Shown here: one piece after another, positions 16,853 to 24,152 of the stretch
Position numbering within the stretch: the first letter of the stretch is position 1
Layout: every line of letters starts with the position of its first letter
Assembly (NCBI GenBank): GCA_946628415.1
Contig: CAMOWK010000015.1
Location: 1-50,767, forward strand
Origin: an uncultured Lachnospiraceae bacterium
GTDB lineage: Bacteria > Bacillota > Clostridia > Lachnospirales > Lachnospiraceae
Reading direction: 5' to 3'
DNA: 50,767 nucleotides
Notes under the pieces: generated by a model
The model's input: only the letters and a program-made list of their open reading frames with translations
Told to the model about the DNA's origin: nothing
The model's database searches: none
Made by a program: the position numbers and the translations under genes

Positions 16853-16912
16853 TACAGGGACAGTCCCCTTGGCAAAAATTTACCAGAGGGACTGTCCCCG
16901 TGGTGAATTTTG
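16853..16912. repeat. REP-like palindromic element
   Basis: GGGACAGTCCCC (16857-16868) and GGGACTGTCCCC (16888-16899) are inverted copies around a 19-nt A/T-rich centre. The centre itself has TGG / CCA ends. Each arm is also a short palindrome (GGGAC / GTCCC). The flanking bases CTTGG and CGTGG extend the symmetry. Such elements resemble REP/RAYT-type mobile palindromes that I recall from clostridial genomes. No transposase is in the window. Confidence 0.6.
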
Positions 16913-16977
16913 TGGTAATATTAAGCGGTATACGGGGTTATAGAATTAGTGAGCATGTATTATAGAAGGAGATAAAA

Positions 16978-17697
16978 TTGGGTACAGTTACGGCAAGTTT
17001 TATATCTGCTATTATAGGTCTTATTTTGTTTGGGGCGGCATATCCGCTTCTTAAGAAGACTGAGGAAATGACTATAAAAGATAAGGACTATGACGGGGAT
17101 TTAAAGGAAATCAAATGGAGTACGGGAAGGCTTATAGCCATGGCAATTATTGGTGCAGTTTCGGTTGGGGCTGCGGGATATATATATGGGCTGGGACTTA
17201 AGACAGGGCTTCTGCTTATATTCTATCTTCTTCTTACAATAGCTGCATTTGTGGATGCAAGAACCATGGTCATCCCGTTTTTTATAAATGTAGCGATACT
17301 TGTTCTGGGAGTTATTTCCATATGGGTATTTCCGGAAATTTCACTTCTTCATAGATTTATAGGCCTTTTAGTGATAAGTGTTCCGATGATGCTGATCAAT
17401 CTTATCTGCCGCAAGGTTATAGGAAGAGACGGCTTCGGAGGCGGAGACGTAAAGCTTATGTTTGCGGCTGGATTTCTGATGGGAACGAAGGGGATTTTTG
17501 CAGCATTCTTTATGGGAGCCATAGTTGGAGGAATCATAGGAGTTTACTCAATGACTGTACTAAAGAAGAAGGGGAAGGATCCGATTCCTTTCGGACCGTC
17601 TCTTTGTATAGGACTTGTGCTTGCTTCGTTATTTGGAACAACACTTATCGACTGGTATATAGATGTGATCCGTATGGCAATGAACCCACCAATGTAG
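16978..17697 (+). CDS. Type IV prepilin peptidase-like membrane protease (family A24)
   Basis: A24 aspartic proteases cleave the leader of type IV pilin-like or archaellin-like precursors at the membrane. The 239-residue protein has six or seven membrane segments. Both catalytic-Asp motifs are present: FVDARTMVIP (Asp93) and GFGGGDVKL (Asp157). It lacks the N-terminal cysteine-bearing methyltransferase region of PilD, so it is closer to the short TadV/CpaA form. The TTG start is supported by AAGGAG at 16966-16971. No pilin or pilus-assembly genes lie nearby, so its substrate cannot be inferred. Its last codons begin a 44-bp tandem repeat. Confidence 0.85.
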   Translation: MGTVTASFISAIIGLILFGAAYPLLKKTEEMTIKDKDYDGDLKEIKWSTGRLIAMAIIGAVSVGAAGYIYGLGLKTGLLLIFYLLLTIAAFVDARTMVIPFFINVAILVLGVISIWVFPEISLLHRFIGLLVISVPMMLINLICRKVIGRDGFGGGDVKLMFAAGFLMGTKGIFAAFFMGAIVGGIIGVYSMTVLKKKGKDPIPFGPSLCIGLVLASLFGTTLIDWYIDVIRMAMNPPM

Positions 17698-17864
17698 TAT
17701 AGGTCTGGTGGCGGAATGATAAATTCAGAATGCCTATGTAACATAGGTCTGGTGGTGGAATGATGTAGTCAGACTGCCGATATAATACAAGCCGGATTGA
17801 GTAGTGATATAGTCAGCCCACCAATGTAATACAAGCCGGGTTGCGTAGTGATAATGAATAAATT
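17689..17864 (+). repeat. Four 44-bp tandem repeats
   Basis: Four diverged units start at 17689, 17733, 17777 and 17821, exactly 44 bp apart. Each begins CCNATRTA and continues with an ARGYC core and a TAGTGAT or GGAATGAT segment. Units 1 and 2 resemble each other more, as do units 3 and 4, which suggests stepwise duplication. The first unit overlaps the stop codon of the peptidase gene. The array fills the spacer before the response regulator. Confidence 0.85.
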
Positions 17865-17891
17865 GTGAGAGAATGTAGGATAAATCGGAAT

Positions 17892-18599
17892 ATGAAAAGT
17901 ATACTTCTTGTCGAGGATGATGCGGCACTTGCAATGGGAACTGAATATGCACTTAAGACAGAAGGGTATAATGTCATTCATGTCGAAAACATAGAGAAGG
18001 CGAGGAATGTACTGCAGGGAGACAAAAAGGTTGACATAATTCTGCTTGATGTTATGCTTCCGGATGGAAATGGCTTTGATTTTATAAAAGAAATCCGTGC
18101 AAATGATAAGCTTACACCTGTAATATTTCTTACCGCAGTTGGGGATGAGGTAAATATAGTTCAGGGACTCGACAGTGGTGCCGATGACTATGTGACAAAA
18201 CCGTACAGGGTAAAGGAACTGCTTTCGCGAATAGCTGCCGTACTGAGAAGAAATGAACTTATGCATGAAATTAGAAATGATTCGACGAAAGAAAAAAGCA
18301 GCATTTCATTTGGTTCGCACCGTATAGATTTAAATGGATTCAGACTGTATAGGGGAGAAAATCCTGTGGACTGTACCGCTGCGGAGTTCCGGCTCCTGAA
18401 AGAATTGGCTGAAAGTCCCGGTCAGGTCAAAACGAGAAGCATTTTAATGGAAAGCCTGTATGATACAGGCGACAGTTTTATAGATGACAATACGCTTTCG
18501 GTTTATATGAAGAGACTCCGTGACAAGCTCGGCTCCGATTCTGATTATATCGAAACTGTACGCGGAGTAGGATACAGATTCCGTACAAATCAAAAGTGA
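17892..18599 (+). CDS. OmpR-family response regulator
   Basis: This is the DNA-binding half of a two-component system. The 235-residue protein has a receiver domain with the acidic pocket VEDD and the phosphoacceptor Asp53 in LLDVMLPDG. The conserved Thr (FLTAV) and Lys (VTKPY) follow. The C-terminal winged helix ends ETVRGVGYRFR. I start at ATG 17892; an in-frame GTG at 17865 would add nine residues not typical of the family. The sensor kinase and an FtsX-type ABC exporter follow, which is the usual setting of envelope-stress or peptide-detoxification regulators in Firmicutes. The 3' end is duplicated downstream. Confidence 0.93.
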   Translation: MKSILLVEDDAALAMGTEYALKTEGYNVIHVENIEKARNVLQGDKKVDIILLDVMLPDGNGFDFIKEIRANDKLTPVIFLTAVGDEVNIVQGLDSGADDYVTKPYRVKELLSRIAAVLRRNELMHEIRNDSTKEKSSISFGSHRIDLNGFRLYRGENPVDCTAAEFRLLKELAESPGQVKTRSILMESLYDTGDSFIDDNTLSVYMKRLRDKLGSDSDYIETVRGVGYRFRTNQK

Positions 18600-18690
18600 G
18601 TAACATGCACAGAGCGGGAATATACATTCCGTACAGATTAAAAGTGAGAACAAGCATAAAGCAGGGGCATTAATTACGTACATAGCAGAG
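18572..18690 (+). repeat. ~48-bp tandem repeats copied from the end of the response regulator gene
   Basis: ATTCCGTAC occurs at 18578 and 18626, followed in both copies by AAATCAAAAGTGAG or AGATTAAAAGTGAG, the first including the stop codon. A third, more worn copy (ATTACGTAC) lies at 18673. The period is 48 then 47 bp. The array fills the 101-bp gap before the histidine kinase. Confidence 0.75.
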
Positions 18691-18700
18691 CAATAAATTC

Positions 18701-19708
18701 ATGGAAAAAAGAGATTTTCTTATAAAACATATATTGATAAGTCTGGGAATTACAGTGGCAGGAGTAATACTCTCCGCTGTTTTCGCAGGTGGGTTAGCGG
18801 CGCTGATAACGTGTTTAACAGCGCTTTTTATTTCATGCTTACTTGGCGTTATTTATTATAAGCGAGTAGCTTCCGTTTATGATGAGATGGAGAAAATGTC
18901 CGCCATTATGGAAGAGGTTGTTCTAAATGAAGACACAAAGTGGGAGGATCCTCTTTCCGAAGGTACGGTCGGACTTCTGTATTCGAATTTTGGTAAGCTT
19001 GTGTATATGTTCAGAGAGGGAAAGAGAAAAGAACTTGCTGAGAAGGATTTTCTGAAGGATATCATGTCTGATATTTCCCATCAGCTTAAGACGCCACTTG
19101 CTTCATTAAATGTATTTATAGATCTTCTTCTTGAGGATAAGGTTGAGACGAAGGAAGAACGCATGAAGATACTCCGCGAGGCATCGAATCAGTTAAGCCG
19201 GATGGAGTGGATGGTTCTTTCCATGCTGAAGCTTGCGAGAATTGAGGCAAAGGCTATTTCATTTGAAAGAAAAGAAACAGAGATTAAGCCCGTACTGCTT
19301 CAGGTAGAGGAGAGTGTCAGATATCTCACTGAAAGAAAAAATCAGGAGCTTATCGTTGCGTGTGATGACGGTGTTAAAGCGCTGCTTGACCCTGAGTGGC
19401 TTACTGAGGCACTTATAAATCTTGCCAAAAATGCATCTGACTATTCACCGGAAGGAGCTAAGATTAAACTTGCAGCAAGGCGCGATACGGCATTTACGAG
19501 GATATTTGTTGAAGATAACGGAATTGGAATAGACGAGGATGATCTTCCGAATATATTTAAACGTTTCTACAGAGTGAATAATTCCGTGAATCCGAACAGT
19601 ATCGGGATCGGGCTTTCACTCACCAAGTCTATAATCGAAGGTATGGACGGACATATTCACGTTGAAAGCAGGAAAGGAAAAGGAACTGAGTTCTGCATTA
19701 CATTTTAA
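18701..19708 (+). CDS. Sensor histidine kinase, small-input type
   Basis: The partner kinase of the preceding regulator. The 335 residues begin with two close membrane segments (about 10-30 and 33-52) and almost no extracellular loop. This is the intramembrane-sensing layout often paired with ABC transporters. A short linker leads to the HisKA domain with His127 in DISHQLKTPLASL. The HATPase domain has the N-box LINLAKNASDYSPEG and the G-boxes DNGIGI and IGIGLSLTK. With so little outside the membrane, it may read the state of the adjacent transporter rather than bind a ligand itself. Confidence 0.93.
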   Translation: MEKRDFLIKHILISLGITVAGVILSAVFAGGLAALITCLTALFISCLLGVIYYKRVASVYDEMEKMSAIMEEVVLNEDTKWEDPLSEGTVGLLYSNFGKLVYMFREGKRKELAEKDFLKDIMSDISHQLKTPLASLNVFIDLLLEDKVETKEERMKILREASNQLSRMEWMVLSMLKLARIEAKAISFERKETEIKPVLLQVEESVRYLTERKNQELIVACDDGVKALLDPEWLTEALINLAKNASDYSPEGAKIKLAARRDTAFTRIFVEDNGIGIDEDDLPNIFKRFYRVNNSVNPNSIGIGLSLTKSIIEGMDGHIHVESRKGKGTEFCITF

Positions 19709-19775
19709 TCTTACAAAAATGTAAGAAAAACAGTCACGGAATAGTAAGAGACATGAGTTATCATTATGATATAAA
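19709..19775 (+). promoter_or_regulatory. Candidate response-regulator operator and promoter before the ABC genes
   Basis: A perfect 7-bp inverted repeat TCTTACA-AAAA-TGTAAGA spans 19709-19726, directly after the kinase stop. GTAAGA recurs at 19744, 23 bp later. A -10-like TATGAT (19765-19770) lies within the palindrome TATCAT-T-ATGATA, and no -35 box is visible. This is the arrangement expected for an activator-dependent promoter. The regulator encoded just upstream is the natural candidate. Confidence 0.5.
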
Positions 19776-19798
19776 ATGTAGTTCGAAAGGCTTAACTC

Positions 19799-22345
19799 AT
19801 GCTCACTTATAATAAAATTGCTAAAAAATATCTAATGGTTAATAAGAGAAGGAGTGTGTTCACTATAGTCGGAGTGGCTTTTGTGACCGCATTCCTTTTT
19901 ATTATCCTTAACGGAATTATTAATATCGCTCTTCAGGTAAGAGAAGATGTGAGACAGGAAGAGGGGGACTACGAGATAGTATTCTACGAGATGCCATCCG
20001 AAACCATGGAGCAACTGGTAAATGATCCGCGTATCGTAAGTGCTTACATCGGGACGGAATTCATAAATAACGGAGAAAAGAAATATCCGAATGCCCTTCA
20101 TGTAAATGTAAGGCATCCCTATCTCATGAGCTTTGTTTTAAGAGGACTTGAGAAGGATTATGGAGTAAAAGGTGAAATCAATGAACTTATCTCATGGACT
20201 TATCTGCAGACATCTGATTCAGGCATATATATAATCATCATGTTCATAATTCTTTTTATATATATCTTTTCCATCATCGGAGTAGGAGTTATTAAGAACT
20301 CCATAGAACTTTCAAATATGGAGCAGATAAAAGATTACGGAGATCTAAGATGTATAGGGGCAACTAGGAGAGAAGTAGAAAAGATTATATTCCGCGAGGG
20401 ACTGATACTTGAGTCATTTGGCGTTTTACTGGGTGTAGTAGTTGGCTATCCACTTTATATTATAGCTGCATTAAATGTATCGCTCTCGGAAATTTTCAAT
20501 GATACGACTACAAAGCTCAGCCTTTCATTTCATATAATCCCTGCAATCATGATATTTCTGGTATTTCTCTTTGACCTTTTCTTCACAATGAAGTCAAGTG
20601 CAAAGCACATAGCAAAGATATCGCCGATAAGTGCTGTTAAGGGCGAGTTCAGAATAAAGAAGGAAAAGTATAAGAAGAGAAGGTCGGGACTGTTCGGAAT
20701 CATTTTCGGAGTCGAAGGCGATTATGCATATAAAAATGTTATGCGTAACAAAGGAAGATTTATAAAAACAGTAATAGCAATGTCCATAGGACTTGTAGCG
20801 GTTGTTTTTTACGGAAGCTTTGTGGGTATGTTGACAAAGCTTGCAAATGATTCGGAAAAGTATTTTGGATATTACAAAATTGGGTTCAGTGTAGAGGACT
20901 CTCCTACTTATACAAAAGAGGCAATAAAGGCTGCAATGCCTGAAGAAAACTCACTAAAGAGGATAAACTCATCAAAAGAAGTTGAGGATGCTGCATATTC
21001 ATACAATGCAGATGTTTATTCCGGGGAAGAAATCTTCCTAAAAGATTATCTGGTAAAAGAAAATAAATCGGAATTTTATAGAGCAAATTACATTGATACT
21101 GTCGAAAAAAGTAAACCAATCCCTGAGTTTGATTCATTATTAGAGATATATGATAACAAGGATGAGTATGGGAAAACTGGAGTAGCTGATGCAGAAACAA
21201 ATCGATTATGTTTCACGGGATATGATGGTGAGGACTATTCCCGATTACAGGACAGACTGGTTGAAGGAAGCTTAAAACTGTCGGATGATGGAATTATAGT
21301 AGTAAAATCCGGTTATTCTTTTATAGAAGGCGAGACGGTTTTTGAATACGGACATGTTACATTTGCAGATATAAATATTGGAGATGTCATAGAGGTTGTC
21401 GATCCTGTTGTTCTTCGGGAAAGATGCCTGGAAAAACTCGAAAAGTCAATGAATGATTATGAGGAGGGTGTAGAAAAGCTTACTCCTGAAGAGATTAAAG
21501 GCTTCCGGGATGACCCGGATGAAATGGTAAAAAATGGACTTGGATATTTTGATCCTGATAATGCTCCTGACCAATTAGTGGATAGATATATGATCATCTC
21601 TGAAGCAAGACATGAGCTTATGAAGGAAGGGAAGACAAAAAAGTTTACTGTAGAAGGAATTATAGACGGAGATCCTAACACAGAGGATAGTTCTAAATTC
21701 ATTCTCCCTCTCGATAGATATCTTGATTTTATGGGATATACAAGGGATGACTGGAACGGAGTTAGTTATAAACTGAAAAACCACCTGCTTATGGATGATG
21801 AAACATATGATGAAATGCTGATTATTTTTGATAAATGTTACGGCTTTGATAGTGTTTATGATTCCAGTCTTCCAAGTTGTAGTATAGTGGGATTCATGTT
21901 TATTGAAATAAATCAGATTGTTAAACCATTTTCGAAGCTTCTGATACTTCTGGCTTTCATCATATTTGTTATCGTAATTATAAACTGCATCAATATAGCT
22001 AATACTGCTGCTGCAGGTCTTCATATGAGACGTAAGGAATTTGCTCAGCTTAAGGCTATGGGTATGACAGATAAAGGACTTACTAAAGCGGTGTTACTTG
22101 AAGGTGTGATAGCGCTCATATTTGCGGGAGTTATCGGTGTAGGAATTGGAATGGGGCTAATGAGCTATCTGGATAAATCAATCATATCGGTTGCAGTGCC
22201 TATACAGGGGCTTGTCAGTTTCCCATGGGTTGCAGTGACAGTTGGAATTCTCCTTTCCGGAGCAGTACTGGTGGGATCTTTATACTTCCCGCTTCGAAAC
22301 ATGAAGAGGTCACTCGCCAGCGAACTCACACTGTCGGGCGAGTAA
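19799..22345 (+). CDS. Large FtsX-domain ABC transporter permease
   Basis: The 848-residue protein has an N-terminal membrane segment after KYLMVNKRRSVFTIVGVAF. Three membrane helices follow around 140-270, with the FtsX signature EQIKDYGDLRCIGATRREVE. A second membrane anchor at 315-335 precedes a large extracellular region (about 340-700). A C-terminal FtsX domain follows (RRKEFAQLKAMGMTDKGLTKAV) with three helices. This two-FtsX layout is that of BceB-like or macrolide/lipid-type exporters driven by a separate ATPase. The ATPase gene follows after 78 nt. The preceding two-component system probably controls it. Substrate unknown. Confidence 0.88.
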   Translation: MLTYNKIAKKYLMVNKRRSVFTIVGVAFVTAFLFIILNGIINIALQVREDVRQEEGDYEIVFYEMPSETMEQLVNDPRIVSAYIGTEFINNGEKKYPNALHVNVRHPYLMSFVLRGLEKDYGVKGEINELISWTYLQTSDSGIYIIIMFIILFIYIFSIIGVGVIKNSIELSNMEQIKDYGDLRCIGATRREVEKIIFREGLILESFGVLLGVVVGYPLYIIAALNVSLSEIFNDTTTKLSLSFHIIPAIMIFLVFLFDLFFTMKSSAKHIAKISPISAVKGEFRIKKEKYKKRRSGLFGIIFGVEGDYAYKNVMRNKGRFIKTVIAMSIGLVAVVFYGSFVGMLTKLANDSEKYFGYYKIGFSVEDSPTYTKEAIKAAMPEENSLKRINSSKEVEDAAYSYNADVYSGEEIFLKDYLVKENKSEFYRANYIDTVEKSKPIPEFDSLLEIYDNKDEYGKTGVADAETNRLCFTGYDGEDYSRLQDRLVEGSLKLSDDGIIVVKSGYSFIEGETVFEYGHVTFADINIGDVIEVVDPVVLRERCLEKLEKSMNDYEEGVEKLTPEEIKGFRDDPDEMVKNGLGYFDPDNAPDQLVDRYMIISEARHELMKEGKTKKFTVEGIIDGDPNTEDSSKFILPLDRYLDFMGYTRDDWNGVSYKLKNHLLMDDETYDEMLIIFDKCYGFDSVYDSSLPSCSIVGFMFIEINQIVKPFSKLLILLAFIIFVIVIINCINIANTAAAGLHMRRKEFAQLKAMGMTDKGLTKAVLLEGVIALIFAGVIGVGIGMGLMSYLDKSIISVAVPIQGLVSFPWVAVTVGILLSGAVLVGSLYFPLRNMKRSLASELTLSGE

Positions 22346-22366
22346 TCTAGCATTACAGAAAATTTC

Positions 22367-22404
22367 AGTTTACATAAAACCAGCAGGTATAGTTTACATA
22401 AAAC
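22367..22404 (+). repeat. 24-bp direct repeat before the ABC ATPase
   Basis: AGTTTACATAAAAC occurs exactly at 22367-22380 and 22391-22404, separated by CAGCAGGTAT. The second copy is followed by an A-rich stretch and the ribosome binding site of the ATPase. Confidence 0.8.
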
Positions 22405-22423
22405 AAAAAAACAGGAGAGAATC

Positions 22424-23089
22424 ATGGATATAGTAAGACTTGAAAATGTAACGAAGATTTATGGGGAGAATGAGAACAAAGTAATAGCGCTTCACAATGT
22501 AAATCTAAGTATTGAAAAAGGTTCGATTGTTGCGGTTGTAGGCGCATCAGGTTCCGGTAAATCGACTCTTCTTCATATCATGGGCGGTGTGGATACGCCA
22601 TCTGACGGAAGGGTTTTTGTTGATGATAAAGAGATAACGAAATTAAAGGATGAGCAGCTTTCCGTATTCAGAAGAAGAAAGGTGGGATTCGTATTTCAGG
22701 CTTATCACCTGATTCCTGTTCTAACAGTTGAGGAAAACATAACGATGCCTATACTGCTCGATCATAGAAAACCTGACAAAGAATATATTAATCACATTAT
22801 GGATCTTCTCGGAATCGCAGAAAGGCGTACACATCTCCCGAATCAGCTTTCGGGTGGGCAGCAGCAGAGATGCGCTATAGCACGTGCACTTGCCAACAGA
22901 CCTTCACTTATACTTGCGGATGAGCCGACCGGAGCGCTTGATACAGCAAACGGAAATGAGGTTATGGAACTTCTAAAGAAATCTGTTCGTGAGCTGGGGC
23001 AGACGCTGGTTCTTATCACTCATAACCTTGACCTAACAAGAGAAGCTGACAGAATCATAAAAATTAAGGACGGAACCATAGTTGAGTAA
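22424..23089 (+). CDS. ABC transporter ATPase, MacB/LolD type
   Basis: The 221-residue ATPase energises the neighbouring FtsX-type permeases. Walker A is GASGSGKS (40-47), the Q-loop FQAYHL, the signature LSGGQQQRCAIARAL, Walker B ILADEPTGALD, and the switch His is in ITHNLDL. All key residues are intact, in contrast to the ECF ATPase at 12637. The start follows ACAGGAGAG. It may serve both the 848-residue permease and the MacB-like permease at 24153, as no other ATPase lies in the cluster. Confidence 0.94.
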   Translation: MDIVRLENVTKIYGENENKVIALHNVNLSIEKGSIVAVVGASGSGKSTLLHIMGGVDTPSDGRVFVDDKEITKLKDEQLSVFRRRKVGFVFQAYHLIPVLTVEENITMPILLDHRKPDKEYINHIMDLLGIAERRTHLPNQLSGGQQQRCAIARALANRPSLILADEPTGALDTANGNEVMELLKKSVRELGQTLVLITHNLDLTREADRIIKIKDGTIVE

Positions 23090-23132
23090 ATTCTACGTAG
23101 TTTAAGATCACAGAATATAAGAGGTATATGAA

Positions 23133-24083
23133 ATGAGGAAGAATAAGCTAAAGTCTATATATACGGTAATGATAGTTTTAAGTATTTTATTCGTTGCATT
23201 TTTTAATGATTTAAAATGCATTGCGGCAAGTCAGAGGCTTATGCTCGTTGATTATGAACTTAGCAGTGACAAGATATATCCGGGCGATTCATTTAAACTT
23301 ACATTTACGCTTAAGAATACTTCAAAAAATGCAGTAAGTAATATCAAGGTGACTGTATCAAGTGAGGATGGCAGTATACTTCCGGATAATAACGCAGGTA
23401 CGATATTCATAGACAAGATAGATAAGGAGAGTGAGTCTGTTCAGGAGATAAGTCTTAAGGCAGGCATAAACCTTACCGATAAATCCTATAAACTCATTAT
23501 TAAATCTGAGTACGAAGGCAATTACAGCACACCTTACGAGGTGACGGATACGGTTTTTGTTCCGATTTCACTAAAGCAAGGGATAATGATATCGGATCTG
23601 TACATTGCTGAAGAAGAGATAAGACTTGGAGACAATATAGAAATTCTTGCGTCGGTAAATAATACCGGTTCTACAACTCTTTATAATGTGACTGCTACAG
23701 TGAGCGGTTCTAATATTTCAAAGCAGCAGTCTTATGTTGGAAATATAAGTGCCGGAAAGACAGGGCAGGTTGACATAATCGCAAAAACTACCGCACTGTA
23801 TATGAAGACCAGAAATGATAATCAGCTTGTTGTTTCATATGAGGACAGGGAAGGTAATCACTACGAGGAGAAGAGGAAAATCTCATCAGGCGGAGAAGAA
23901 GGAACCATAAATGTAATGGAAGTAAACTATGCTGACATCATTGAGGTTAAGAAGGATGAACGTGACCCGAACAGATTCAGGAATGCAGGATATGTTGTGA
24001 TGGCGATTATTATTGTGGCAGTTATTGCAGGAATTGTTATTGCAAGAAGAAAGAGAAAGAAAAGTATAGAGGCGGAGTTCTAA
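23133..24083 (+). CDS. Secreted, C-terminally anchored CARDB/Ig-like protein
   Basis: The 316-residue product has a signal peptide (about 1-31, ending near CIAAS). Two beta-sandwich domains of the CARDB/NEW3 type follow, each with a GD.F.L.FTLKNTS- or GDNIEILASVNNTGS-like strand pair. A C-terminal membrane helix (about 287-305) is followed by the basic stop-transfer RRKRKK. It would stand outside the membrane as an anchored adhesion or adaptor module. Lying between the ATPase and the second permease, it takes the place that a MacA-like adaptor has in Gram-negative systems. This is inferred from position only. Confidence 0.75.
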   Translation: MRKNKLKSIYTVMIVLSILFVAFFNDLKCIAASQRLMLVDYELSSDKIYPGDSFKLTFTLKNTSKNAVSNIKVTVSSEDGSILPDNNAGTIFIDKIDKESESVQEISLKAGINLTDKSYKLIIKSEYEGNYSTPYEVTDTVFVPISLKQGIMISDLYIAEEEIRLGDNIEILASVNNTGSTTLYNVTATVSGSNISKQQSYVGNISAGKTGQVDIIAKTTALYMKTRNDNQLVVSYEDREGNHYEEKRKISSGGEEGTINVMEVNYADIIEVKKDERDPNRFRNAGYVVMAIIIVAVIAGIVIARRKRKKSIEAEF

Positions 24084-24152
24084 CCGATATATATGAATAA
24101 AGCATATGAGAAAACATGAAACTCATATGCATTCGTTACGAGAGGTAGATGT

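Noticed and set aside
17689..17864. 44-bp repeats as a CRISPR array
   Set aside because: The units abut with no unique spacers, differ from each other in many bases, and no cas genes are present.
17769..18266. 165-codon minus-strand frame over the 44-bp repeats and the response regulator
   Set aside because: It is antisense to a clear receiver domain, and no start signal was seen.
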